A stretch of 64,000 nt of DNA from Planctomonas psychrotolerans. Its GTDB lineage: Bacteria; Actinomycetota; Actinomycetes; Actinomycetales; Microbacteriaceae. Shown here in pieces: positions 46,191-54,322 of this stretch; the stretch's first letter is position 1, and each line of letters opens with the position of its first letter. The notes under the pieces are model-generated. The model saw only the letters and a program-made list of their open reading frames with translations. It was not told where the DNA came from and made no database searches. The DNA lies in NCBI RefSeq assembly GCF_008642235.1, contig NZ_SJEV01000001.1, positions 868,001-932,000 on the forward strand, given 5' to 3'. The position numbers and the translations under genes were made by a program.

Positions 46191-47180
46191 CTATCCCTTC
46201 GTGGATCCGGCGAGCAGTCCTCGAACGAAGTACCGCTGCAGGCTGAAGAACACGATCAGCGGAATGACGAGCGACACGAAGGCCGCGGCGGTGAGGCGCT
46301 GCCATTCCTGCCCGCGCGACCCGGTGAGTTCGGCGAGCCTCTGGGTGAGGGGCGCGACGTCCGGGGTTCCGCCCGAGAACACCAGGGCGACGAGGAGATC
46401 GTTCCAGACCCAGAGGAACTGGAAGATGCCGAATGAGGCGATGGCCGGCAGCGCGAGCGGGATGATGATCCGGAAGAACACCTGTCCGTGACCGGCGCCG
46501 TCCACCCGAGCCGCCTCGATCACCTCACCCGGGATCTCCGAGATGAAGTTGTGCAGCAGGAAGATGGCGAGCGGCAGCGCGAAGATCGTGTGCGCGATCC
46601 AGACCTGGGCGTAGTTACCGGCGGGGAGTCCGGGCAGGATCTGCGTCTCGCCGAACCGGAGCCCGAGGGAGAACATCTGCAGCAGCGGGATCAGGGCCAT
46701 CTGCAGCGGCACGATCTGGAGCGCGAAGACCAGGATGAAGAGCGCGTTGCTGCCCTTGAACTTGATCCACGCGAAGGCGTACGCCGCGAGCGACGCCAGC
46801 ACGAGCGGGAACAGCGTGCCGGGGATCGCGATCGCGAGCGAGTTCACGAAGTACGAGCCGAGTTGCGGCGACGACGCCGACGACGACAGGAGCACGTCCT
46901 GGTAGTTGGCCAGCGTGAACCCCGGGTTCTGGAAGATCGTCCACCAGCCGTTGTTGCGGATCTCGTCCTCGGGGCGAAACGACGACACGAACAGGCCGAA
47001 GGTGGGCAGGGTCCACACCACCGCGATGATGAGCGCCGCGATGGTCGCTCCGCGCGAGGTGAGGCGCTGCTTGACCCGCTTGGTCTTGGTGGCCCCCTCC
47101 TGCGCCAGTTCGTACGACGTGTCGTCGCGGTCCGAACGACCGGGGACGGGGAGGTCTGCTGGGGCGACGCTGCTGCTCAT
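46191..47180 (-). CDS. sugar ABC transporter permease, MalG/AglG-type
   Basis: A 329-residue permease with a 45-residue polar N-terminus, six membrane segments, and the EAA loop EIPGEVIEAARVDGAGHGQVF near residue 220. VFALQIVPLQMALIPLLQMF and LWVWNDLLVALVFSGG are typical of oligosaccharide importers. It overlaps the MalF-type gene by four bases and is last in the operon. No ATPase gene is present locally, as for the importer at 8-12 kb. Confidence 0.88.
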   Translation of the reverse strand: MSSSVAPADLPVPGRSDRDDTSYELAQEGATKTKRVKQRLTSRGATIAALIIAVVWTLPTFGLFVSSFRPEDEIRNNGWWTIFQNPGFTLANYQDVLLSSSASSPQLGSYFVNSLAIAIPGTLFPLVLASLAAYAFAWIKFKGSNALFILVFALQIVPLQMALIPLLQMFSLGLRFGETQILPGLPAGNYAQVWIAHTIFALPLAIFLLHNFISEIPGEVIEAARVDGAGHGQVFFRIIIPLALPAIASFGIFQFLWVWNDLLVALVFSGGTPDVAPLTQRLAELTGSRGQEWQRLTAAAFVSLVIPLIVFFSLQRYFVRGLLAGSTKG

Positions 47181-48148
47181 CGGATCTCCCTCTGCTGGCG
47201 CAGGATGCGCACGTTGTAGATGACGATCGGGAGCACCATGATGAACAGGATCAGCGCCAACGCCGATCCGCGTCCGGGTGCCTGCGACCGGAATGCCTGG
47301 TTGTACATCTCGTTCGCCACGACGCTCGTGCCGAAGTTTCCGGCGGTCATCGTCTGCACGATGTCGAAGACCTTGAGGGTGGCGATGGAGATGGTGGTGA
47401 CCACCACCACGAGCGACCCGCGGATACCGGGGACCGTCACGTTGCGGAAGCGCTGCCAGGCGTTGGTTCCGTCGAGCTGCGCCGCCTCGAGCTGCTCGGT
47501 GGGCACGCCCTTGATCGCGGCGGAGAGCACCACCATCGCGAATCCGGTCTGCACCCAGATCATGACGACGATGAGGAGAAGCGTGTTGATGGGGTCGGAC
47601 TGCAGCCAGAGCACGGGTTCGGCGCCGAACCAGACGAGGATCTGGTTGAGCGCACCGATCTGCTCGCGGCCCTCCGGGCGGTACTCGTAGACGAAGCGCC
47701 AGATGATCGACGCCCCGACGAAGGAGATCGCCATCGGCATGAACACGAGCGCCTTGAAGATGCGCTCCCCGCGGGCCTTGTCGATGAACACCGCGTAGGC
47801 GAGGCCGATGATCGTGGACACCAGCGGCACGAGTACGACCCAGACGACGGTGTTCGCGAGCGTGCGCAAGGCGTCGGGCTGGGTGAACATCCAGACGAAG
47901 TTGTCGAGGCCGATGAAGTTGCCGGTGTTGTCGGCGAACGCGGCGATGCTGGTGCGTACGGCCGGGTAGATCAGACCGATGCCGAGCAGGAGGAGGGCGG
48001 GCGCGAGGAACGCGACGAGCTGGAAGCCGTCACGCCCCCTCTTGGGCGCCTTGTCGATGAGGAACAGGATCAGTCCGATGACCGCCGCGAAGATGGCGAG
48101 CGCCGCGGCAACCTGGACGATCTTGTTGATGAGGTCTGCAGTCGTCAC
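47177..48148 (-). CDS. sugar ABC transporter permease, MalF/AglF-type
   Basis: A 323-residue permease. It starts with two membrane segments (VAAALAIFAAVIGLILFLI and FLAPALLLLGIGLIYPAV), then the usual TM core with NFVWMFTQPDALRTLANTVVW and the EAA loop VPTEQLEAAQLDGTNAWQRF near residue 225. It lies between the binding-protein gene and the MalG-type gene. Its relatives serve alpha-glucosides. Confidence 0.88.
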   Translation of the reverse strand: MTTADLINKIVQVAAALAIFAAVIGLILFLIDKAPKRGRDGFQLVAFLAPALLLLGIGLIYPAVRTSIAAFADNTGNFIGLDNFVWMFTQPDALRTLANTVVWVVLVPLVSTIIGLAYAVFIDKARGERIFKALVFMPMAISFVGASIIWRFVYEYRPEGREQIGALNQILVWFGAEPVLWLQSDPINTLLLIVVMIWVQTGFAMVVLSAAIKGVPTEQLEAAQLDGTNAWQRFRNVTVPGIRGSLVVVVTTISIATLKVFDIVQTMTAGNFGTSVVANEMYNQAFRSQAPGRGSALALILFIMVLPIVIYNVRILRQQREIR

Positions 48149-48185
48149 TGACGAACAACCTTCCGCTTGGGGGGAGAGGGGAAAG

Positions 48186-48219
48186 CAGGGGCCGTTCGGA
48201 TCTCTCCGAACGGCCCCTG
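48186..48219 (-). promoter_or_regulatory. intercistronic hairpin between binding protein and permease genes
   Basis: A 15-base perfect stem (CAGGGGCCGTTCGGA and complement) with a TCTC loop, 32 bases after the binding-protein stop and 37 bases before the permease start. It would favour a surplus of binding protein. Confidence 0.7.
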
Positions 48220-48250
48220 GAACGGGCGCAGGGAACGCCAGTCCGTGCTG

Positions 48251-49603
48251 TTACGAGGCGGGCCAGCTGCCTTCGATGAAGGTTGCGACCTGCTCCGAGC
48301 TGTCACCACCGATCCAGTCGACCATCCCCTTGAAGAAGGAGTTGGCGCCGACCGCGGCCGGCATGAGGTCGGAGGCGTCGAAGCGGAACACGGTGTTCTC
48401 GCTCTGCAGCGTCTCGACGGCGGAGGACAGCAGGTCGCTCGACGCGTTGGCCGGGTCGAGGCCGCTGTTGGCGCTGATCACACCGCCGAGGGAGACGCGG
48501 TTGTTGGCCCACGTGTCGCTCGACAGGAAGGTCTGCACCGCGACGACCTCTTCGCTGTCCGTGAAGGCGCCGACGATCTCGCCACCGCCGGTCACGGCGT
48601 TCTCGCCACCGGCCTCGGCCGGCGGGGTGAGGAATGCCCACACGTCACCGTCCTCGGCGACGTTGGTGTCCTCGGGCCAGAAGCCCTCGTAGAACGTGGC
48701 CTGGTGGTGCATGGCGCACTCGTTGTCGAGGATGGGCAGACCGCCCTCGCCGAAGGGCAGGGAGACGATGGACTCGACACCGCCGTGTCCGCCGTTCACG
48801 TACTCCGGGTTCTTCAGGATGTCGCCCGCCGCGTCGAAGGCCTCGACGATCTGCGGGTCGTTGAAGGGGATCTCGTGCGCGACCCACTGGTCGTACACCT
48901 CGGGCCCGGAGAGGCGGAGGACCATGTCCTCGACCCAGTCGGTGCCCGGCCATCCGGTCGCGGCGTCCGATGCGAAGCCGGCGCACCACGGCGTAACGCC
49001 GTCGTCCGCGATCTGCTGGGTGAGGGTCATCAGCTCGTCGAGCGACTCGGGCTGCTCGTAGCCGTTCTCTTCGAAGAAGCTGGGGCTGTACCAGATGTAG
49101 CCCTTGATGCTCGCCATCAGCGGCGCACCGTAGAACTCGTCCTCGACGGTCCCGTAGGCCTTCCAGTCCGCGGACCAGAACTCGTCGACGTTGGACTCGA
49201 CCGCCTCGGGGGCGGGCTGGAGGTAGCCGTCGCGGGCGAGCGAGGCGAACAGGCCGGGCTGCGGGATGATCGCGAGGTCGGGCGGGTTGCCGCCCTGGGC
49301 GCGCACGTTGATCTGGGTCTCGAACTGCTGCGAGCCCTCGTAGACCACGTCGATCCCGGTGCAGGTCTCGAAGTCGATCCAGGATTCGTTGAGGCGGTCG
49401 GCCTCCACCTCGACGATGGTGCCGTATACGTTCACCTCAGGGCTGTCGGCGGTGAAGTCGCCGTAGGCCTCGTAGTCGGAACAGTCAGCGTCTCCCGCGT
49501 TCTCGGCAGCAATATCGCCCGTGCACCCGGCAAGGGTGAGGGCGACGGCGCTTGCTGCTGCGAGCGGGAAGACGAGACGACGACGGTGCAGGGTAGAACT
49601 CAT
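48251..49603 (-). CDS. sugar-binding lipoprotein, AglE-like
   Basis: A 450-residue binding protein with a lipoprotein signal (basic start, ASAVALTLAGC with Cys27). The mature part has NPPDLAIIPQPGLFASLARDGYL, WYSPSFFEENGYEQPESLDEL and GWPGTDWVEDMVLRLSGPEVY, and CAMHHQATFYEGFWPE, consistent with the alpha-glucoside (AglE) type. GAGGAGGAG lies nine bases before ATG 49603. It heads the operon and is preceded by a palindromic operator. Ligand assignment to alpha-glucosides such as trehalose or maltose is by resemblance only. Confidence 0.85.
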   Translation of the reverse strand: MSSTLHRRRLVFPLAAASAVALTLAGCTGDIAAENAGDADCSDYEAYGDFTADSPEVNVYGTIVEVEADRLNESWIDFETCTGIDVVYEGSQQFETQINVRAQGGNPPDLAIIPQPGLFASLARDGYLQPAPEAVESNVDEFWSADWKAYGTVEDEFYGAPLMASIKGYIWYSPSFFEENGYEQPESLDELMTLTQQIADDGVTPWCAGFASDAATGWPGTDWVEDMVLRLSGPEVYDQWVAHEIPFNDPQIVEAFDAAGDILKNPEYVNGGHGGVESIVSLPFGEGGLPILDNECAMHHQATFYEGFWPEDTNVAEDGDVWAFLTPPAEAGGENAVTGGGEIVGAFTDSEEVVAVQTFLSSDTWANNRVSLGGVISANSGLDPANASSDLLSSAVETLQSENTVFRFDASDLMPAAVGANSFFKGMVDWIGGDSSEQVATFIEGSWPAS

Positions 49604-49663
49604 GGATGTCTCCTCCTCTTCGAGTCGAACCGGTGCTCGCTGTGCCGCGCAGACGCGCGGTCG

Positions 49664-49675
49664 GGAACCGGTTCC
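49664..49675. promoter_or_regulatory. LacI-type operator before the importer operon
   Basis: GGAACCGGTTCC is a perfect 12-base palindrome 61 bases upstream of the binding-protein start. It shares GGAACCG-TTCC with the site at 49807-49822 next to the divergent regulator gene. Confidence 0.7.
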
Positions 49676-49806
49676 ACAGGTCAACGTACGGCACGCCCCC
49701 ACGCGATGCAAGGCGGGAACATAACGAAACGGTATTCCTGCACACCGTCAGAACTCGGGAGGAGAGGACGGGAGCTCGGGTATTCGCCTGGTGAAACGCT
49801 TCGATC

Positions 49807-49822
49807 GTGGAACCGATTCCAC
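49807..49822. promoter_or_regulatory. LacI-type operator before the regulator gene
   Basis: GTGGAACCGATTCCAC is palindromic at 7 of 8 pairs. Its place 87 bases upstream of the LacI gene, and its likeness to 49664-49675, fit combined control of importer and repressor. Confidence 0.7.
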
Positions 49823-49908
49823 ATGCGGTCGTTCCGCGCTACGCTGTGTTCGACACGGGGTCCCGTCGCACCGGGAACCGGAACTCGGCCCAATGAGGGG
49901 ATGCCGGC

Positions 49909-50931
49909 ATGAGCGCTCTTGCGGACGTCGCACGTCTCGCCGGCGTGTCCAAGGCGACGGCCTCCCGCGCGCTCAGCGGTCGCGGGTACGTCTCCGAGCA
50001 CACCCGGGACGCGGTCGCCCGCGCCGCGGCGCAGATCGGTTACGTCGTGAGCTCGAACGCCTCGAGCCTCGTCACGGGTCAGACCAAGAACGTCGGCGTG
50101 GTCATCCCGTTCCTCAACCGGTGGTTCTTCGCCGAACTGCTCGAGGGGATCGAGTCGGCCCTGCTCGAGGCGGGCTACGACCTCACCCTGTACCGCCTGA
50201 CCGACGACGTCGAGCAGCGCCGCATGATCTTCGAGTACTTCCTCGTGCGCAAGCGGGTGGACGCCGTGATCGCCGTGAGCGTGGCGCTCACCGATGCCGA
50301 GGTGATCCGCCTGCAGTCGCTCGGTAAGCCGCTCGTGGGCGTCGGCGGCCCGGTCGACGGCATGACGACCCTGAGCATCGACGACGTGGCTGTCGCCCAA
50401 TTGGCCACCGAGCACCTGCTGAGCCTGGGGCACCGCCACATCGTGCACCTCGGGGGATCGCCGGAGGATGAGATGGACTTCTCCGTGCACGAGAAGCGCC
50501 TCTCCGGCTACCGGGTCGCCATGACGAACGCGGGGCTCGGCGATCACGGCGCATTCGCCCCTGCACCGTTCTCCATCGAGGGCGGCTACCGCGCCGCCCT
50601 CGCCCTGCTCTCCGATCCCCGGTCCCGGCCGACCGCCGTATTCGCCGCGTCCGATGAGATCGCCATCGGGTTGATCATCGCCGCCCGTCAGCTCGGTATC
50701 CGGGTTCCGCAGGACCTCTCCGTCGTCGGCATCGACGGTCACGAGCTGTCGGACATGTTCGGGCTCACCACGCTTCAACAGCATCCCAAGCACCAGGGCC
50801 GCCTCGCCGTCGACCTCGTGCTGCGGGGGCTTGCGGGCGGCGGCGCAGACACCGGCGGCAGCGTGTCGGTGCCGGTGGACTTCGCCGCCCGGTCGAGCAC
50901 CACCGCACCGGCCCGCTCGACCGTCGCCTGA
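49909..50931 (+). CDS. LacI family regulator of the AglE-like importer
   Basis: A 340-residue LacI repressor. SALADVARLAGVSKATASRAL is the DNA-binding helix pair at residues 2-22, YVVSSNASSLVTGQTKNVGVV the hinge, and the effector domain has LSIDDVAVAQLATEHLLSLGHRHIVHLGG and SVVGIDGHELSDMFGLTTLQQ. GAGGGGA precedes ATG 49909. It is divergent from the importer; both sides of the 305-base spacer carry GGAACCG-TTCC palindromes, so it likely senses the imported sugar and represses both. Confidence 0.9.
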   Translation: MSALADVARLAGVSKATASRALSGRGYVSEHTRDAVARAAAQIGYVVSSNASSLVTGQTKNVGVVIPFLNRWFFAELLEGIESALLEAGYDLTLYRLTDDVEQRRMIFEYFLVRKRVDAVIAVSVALTDAEVIRLQSLGKPLVGVGGPVDGMTTLSIDDVAVAQLATEHLLSLGHRHIVHLGGSPEDEMDFSVHEKRLSGYRVAMTNAGLGDHGAFAPAPFSIEGGYRAALALLSDPRSRPTAVFAASDEIAIGLIIAARQLGIRVPQDLSVVGIDGHELSDMFGLTTLQQHPKHQGRLAVDLVLRGLAGGGADTGGSVSVPVDFAARSSTTAPARSTVA

Positions 50932-50947
50932 CGTCGCGCACGGACGA

Positions 50948-50984
50948 CGAAAGGCGCCACCTCGAGGAGAGGTGGCGCCTTTCG
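50948..50984. terminator. bidirectional terminator between lacI-type gene and rplL
   Basis: A 16-base stem CGAAAGGCGCCACCTC and complement with a five-base loop; T-rich ends (CTTTCG) on both strands serve both converging genes. Confidence 0.85.
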
Positions 50985-51014
50985 GCTGGTGCGGGTTGTG
51001 ACCGGTGCGGGTCG

Positions 51015-51398
51015 TTACTTGAGGGTAACGGTGGCGCCGGCGGCCTCGAGCTGAGCCTTGGCCTTGTCGGCGGCTTCCTTGCTCGCGCCCTCGAGCACGG
51101 CCTTGGGGGCGCCGTCGACGAGCGCCTTCGCCTCACCCAGACCGAGGCTGGTGAGCGCGCGCACCTCCTTGATGACCTGGATCTTCTTGTCACCGGCGGC
51201 CTCGAGCACGACGTCGAACGCCGTCTGCTCCTCGACCTCTTCGGCGGGAGCAGCTGCTCCACCCGCGGCCGCAGCAGCGACCGGAGCGGCAGCCGTGACC
51301 TCGAAGACCTCTTCGAACTTCTTGACGAAGTCGCTCAGCTCGATGAGGGTGAGCTCCTTGAAGGCGTCGATGAGCTCGTCGTTTGACAGCTTTGCCAT
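51015..51398 (-). CDS. rplL: 50S ribosomal protein L7/L12
   Basis: A 127-residue stalk protein. The N-terminal dimerisation region [16 protein letters not shown], Ala-rich hinge (residues 38-53) and C-terminal domain with [40 protein letters not shown] and [15 protein letters not shown] are unmistakable. AAGGAG is before the ATG. It recruits translation factors to the ribosome. It follows rplJ by 72 bases and converges on the LacI gene, so rpoB is not next to it. Confidence 0.98.
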   Translation of the reverse strand: MAKLSNDELIDAFKELTLIELSDFVKKFEEVFEVTAAAPVAAAAAGGAAAPAEEVEEQTAFDVVLEAAGDKKIQVIKEVRALTSLGLGEAKALVDGAPKAVLEGASKEAADKAKAQLEAAGATVTLK

Positions 51399-51470
51399 GA
51401 TTTTCTCCTTGTGTTCTTGACGTGTGTCTACCGCTTGCGAAGCACTCCGCCCCGGACGGGGCGGACAGTA

Positions 51471-51986
51471 CTAGGAGGCGGAATCCTGCTTCTCGCGCAG
51501 CGCTTCGACGGTGCGAACCGCCTTCGCGAGCGGTGCGTTGAACAGATATGCGGCACCGAACAGCGAAGCCTTGAAGGCGCCGGCAAGCTTGCCGAGCAGA
51601 ACTTCACGGGATTCGAGGTCGGCGAGCTTGCGTACCTCGTCGGCAGTCAGGGCGTTACCGTCGAAGTAACCACCCTTGATGACGAGCTGAGGATTTGCCT
51701 TGGCGAAGTCGCGCAGACCCTTCGCGACGGCGACAGGGTCTCCGTGCACGAATGCGATGGCGGACGGACCGACGAGTTCCTCGTCGAACGACGAGATTCC
51801 CGCCTGGTTTGCCGCGATCTTGGTCAGCGTGTTCTTCACCACGGCGTAGGTTGCGTGCTCACTGATCGAACCGCGCAGCTGCTTGAGCTGTGCGACAGTG
51901 AGACCGCGATACTCGGTCAGCAGAACGGCGCTCGAGTTGCGGAAAGAATCCGCGAGCTCGGCAACCGTAGCTTCCTTGTTCGCCAT
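51471..51986 (-). CDS. rplJ: 50S ribosomal protein L10
   Basis: A 171-residue protein: [53 protein letters not shown] and a C-terminal helix that anchors L7/L12 dimers. AAGGAG lies nine bases ahead of ATG 51986. A leader with a rho-independent attenuator (52048-52078) precedes it, the usual autogenous control site for L10 synthesis. Confidence 0.97.
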   Translation of the reverse strand: MANKEATVAELADSFRNSSAVLLTEYRGLTVAQLKQLRGSISEHATYAVVKNTLTKIAANQAGISSFDEELVGPSAIAFVHGDPVAVAKGLRDFAKANPQLVIKGGYFDGNALTADEVRKLADLESREVLLGKLAGAFKASLFGAAYLFNAPLAKAVRTVEALREKQDSAS

Positions 51987-52150
51987 GGCGCTCCTTTTTA
52001 CCTGGGGTCCTGCTCTCGCAGGTGCCGGCAGCCCCGGGCGCGCACACAGAAAAAGCTCCGGCGCAGGAGGCCGGAGCTGAGAGAAACGCGCAATTGCGCG
52101 GTACTTCTACTTCGATCACCTACGCGGGCCTTCGCAACGGATGCCCCATG
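51987..52150 (-). promoter_or_regulatory. rplJ leader (L10-leader-like)
   Basis: The minus-strand leader contains GGTGATCGAAGTAGAAG, a short self-complementary CGCGCAATTGCGCG and an attenuator hairpin. The order resembles the ribosomal protein L10 leader, in which L10(L12)4 binds upstream of the terminator. Boundaries are approximate. Confidence 0.5.
52048..52078 (-). terminator. attenuator in the rplJ leader
   Basis: Stem AGCTCCGGC / GCCGGAGCT with a seven-base loop followed by TTTTTCTG on the minus strand, 61 bases before the rplJ start; a textbook intrinsic terminator inside the leader. Confidence 0.85.
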
Positions 52151-52300
52151 ACGGGACACATCGTTCGTGCGAACCTTCGACCGATGCCCCCGGATCACTC
52201 CGAGCACACCGGTAACCAGCGGTCTTTGGCTTCGATCAGGGTACGGGCGATCTCGGCCCGATGCAAATCGGGACGCATCGTCCCGCAATCGTCCGTCCGC

Positions 52301-53278
52301 TCAGAAGCCTTCGGGTGCGTGCGGCACGTAGGCGCTCTCCAGCATGGTGATCTCCTCGGCGGTGAGCGACACGTCGAGCGACGACAGGGCGTCGTCGAGA
52401 TGGGCCTCCGTGGTCACCCCCACGATCGGCGCGGTGACCACCGGATTGCGCGACACCCACGCCAGCGCCACCTGGGCCCGCGGGATTCCGCGACCCTCGG
52501 CCACGTTCGCCACCGCCGCTGCGACGCGCCGGTCGCTCTCCTCGGCCTGGCGGTACAGCACCTTGCCGAACTCGTCGGTGCCGCTGCGCGCGGTGGCGGC
52601 GTCCCAGTCGCGGGTGAGGCGACCGCGGGCGAGCGGGCTCCACGGCAGCACACCGATGCCCTCCGCCTCGCAGAGCGGATACATCTCCCGCTCCTCCTCG
52701 CGGTAGATCAGGTTGTACTGGTCCTGCATGGTCACGAACCGCGCCCAGCCGTTGGCCGCCTGCATCGAGAGGGCCTTCTCGAACTGCCACGCCCACATCG
52801 ACGAGGCGCCGAGGTAGCGCACCTTGCCGCTCCGGACGAGGGAGTCGAGCGTCTCCAGGGTCTCCTCGACCGGCGTCGCATCGTCCCAGCGGTGGATCTG
52901 GTACAGGTCGATGTAGTCCGTGCCCAGACGCCGCAGGCTCTCGTCGATCTGCCAGAGGATGTGCTTGCGACTGAGGCCGGCGCCGTTCGGTCCGTCCGCC
53001 ATGCGTCCGTTCACCTTCGTGGCGAGCACCACGTCCTCCCGGGAGGCGAAATCGGCGATCGCGCGCCCCGTGATCTCCTCGCTGGAGCCCAGCGAGTACA
53101 CGTTCGCGGTGTCGAAGAAGGTGATGCCGGCTTCGAGGGCACGTCGGATGAGGGGTCGCGATGCGTCCTCGTCCAGGGTCCACTCGTGCGACCCGCGAGC
53201 GGGGTCCCCGAAGCTCATGCAGCCCAGCGCGAGCGCTGAGACCTGTGTTCCGGTGGTGCCGAGTCGGACGTACCGCAT
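52301..53278 (-). CDS. aldo/keto reductase
   Basis: A 325-residue NADPH-dependent reductase. VRLGTTGTQVSALALGCMSFG starts the barrel; the catalytic set is Asp and Tyr in FFDTANVYSLGSSEE, Lys in VLATKVNG and His in YQIHRWDD. LPWSPLARGRLT and the C-terminal IVGVTTEAHLDDAL bind the cofactor. The start at 53278 has an AGGAGG site. It is 41 bases after the NAD epimerase gene, so both probably share a transcript from the divergent promoter region near 54.2 kb. Substrate unknown. Confidence 0.93.
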   Translation of the reverse strand: MRYVRLGTTGTQVSALALGCMSFGDPARGSHEWTLDEDASRPLIRRALEAGITFFDTANVYSLGSSEEITGRAIADFASREDVVLATKVNGRMADGPNGAGLSRKHILWQIDESLRRLGTDYIDLYQIHRWDDATPVEETLETLDSLVRSGKVRYLGASSMWAWQFEKALSMQAANGWARFVTMQDQYNLIYREEEREMYPLCEAEGIGVLPWSPLARGRLTRDWDAATARSGTDEFGKVLYRQAEESDRRVAAAVANVAEGRGIPRAQVALAWVSRNPVVTAPIVGVTTEAHLDDALSSLDVSLTAEEITMLESAYVPHAPEGF

Positions 53279-53319
53279 GCAGATCCTCCTGGTGCCTGTC
53301 GCGGGTGGGGTTTGGTCCC

Positions 53320-54165
53320 TTAGACGTGCGAGCGCCAGGTGTGCTGCGGCTGGTAGCCGAGCAGGCGCTTGGCCTTGTCGATGGACAGCAGCGTCTCGTG
53401 CTCGCCGAGCTCGCGGGTGACGGGAACGTCGGGGAAGATCTCGGCGGCGAGAGACGCGCTCGAGCGGGTCATCACGGTGTCGTCCTCGGCGATGATGAAC
53501 ACCTCGTACCCCGTGCCCTCCCACTCCAGTGCCTTGAGAATGGCCTGCGCGCCGTCACGACCGTCGATGTAGCCCCACAGGTTCCACCGCCGGCTCGACG
53601 CGTCGGAGTCGAAGGAGGGGAACTTCTCGTAGTCCTCGGGATTCATGACGTTGGAGAAACGCAGTCCGGCCACCTTGAGTTCCGGGTCCCAGCGCACCAG
53701 CTCCTTCACCATGGTCTCCTCGAGGTGCTTGACCAACGAGTAGGTGCTGTTCGGCTGGGCCGCGTATTCCTCGTCGACCGGGATGTAGGGCGGCGGCACC
53801 TCGAACGGCAGCCCCAGTACGGTCTCGCTCGACGCGTGCACGATGTTCTTGATGCCGGCGCGCGATGCCGCCTTGAACACGTTGAAGCTCGACAGGATGT
53901 TGTTCTGGAACGTGGCGATGTCGCTCATGATCGCGGGAGCCGGGATGGCGGCGAGATGCACGATCGCGTCGAAGCCGTCATGGGAGTCATCGACACCGAA
54001 GATCGCATCGATCACCTGCCCGTAGTCGGTGAGGTCGACGCGCACGAAGCCGGGTCCGCGCTCTCCGTTGACGTCGAGGTTCACGACGTCGTGACCCGCG
54101 TCCTTCAGGTAGGTAACGACGGTGCGTCCCAGTTTTCCGCTTCCACCGGTGACGGCAATTCTCAT
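53320..54165 (-). CDS. NAD-dependent epimerase/dehydratase
   Basis: A 281-residue extended short-chain dehydrogenase. RIAVTGGSGKLGRTVV binds NAD; VRVDLTDYGQV and HLAAIPAPA follow; Ser and the YSLVKHLEE Tyr-Lys pair near residue 145 form the active site. GAAGGAGC precedes ATG 54165. Divergent from the fusion gene and 41 bases from the aldo/keto reductase. Sugar-lactone or hexuronate dehydrogenase activity is possible, but not provable here. Confidence 0.9.
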   Translation of the reverse strand: MRIAVTGGSGKLGRTVVTYLKDAGHDVVNLDVNGERGPGFVRVDLTDYGQVIDAIFGVDDSHDGFDAIVHLAAIPAPAIMSDIATFQNNILSSFNVFKAASRAGIKNIVHASSETVLGLPFEVPPPYIPVDEEYAAQPNSTYSLVKHLEETMVKELVRWDPELKVAGLRFSNVMNPEDYEKFPSFDSDASSRRWNLWGYIDGRDGAQAILKALEWEGTGYEVFIIAEDDTVMTRSSASLAAEIFPDVPVTRELGEHETLLSIDKAKRLLGYQPQHTWRSHV

Positions 54166-54322
54166 GGGTCGCTCCTTCGCGTCGCGGCGATCCGCGCGGC
54201 GCCCGTTCGGCTCGGCATCCGGATCACACCTGCCCCAGTCTGCACCGTCGAGCCGTTTCGTGAGGCCCTTGGTAGGGTCGAATCGCAGCATTCGTTGTGG
54301 AGCAGAACAAACGAGGACGTTG

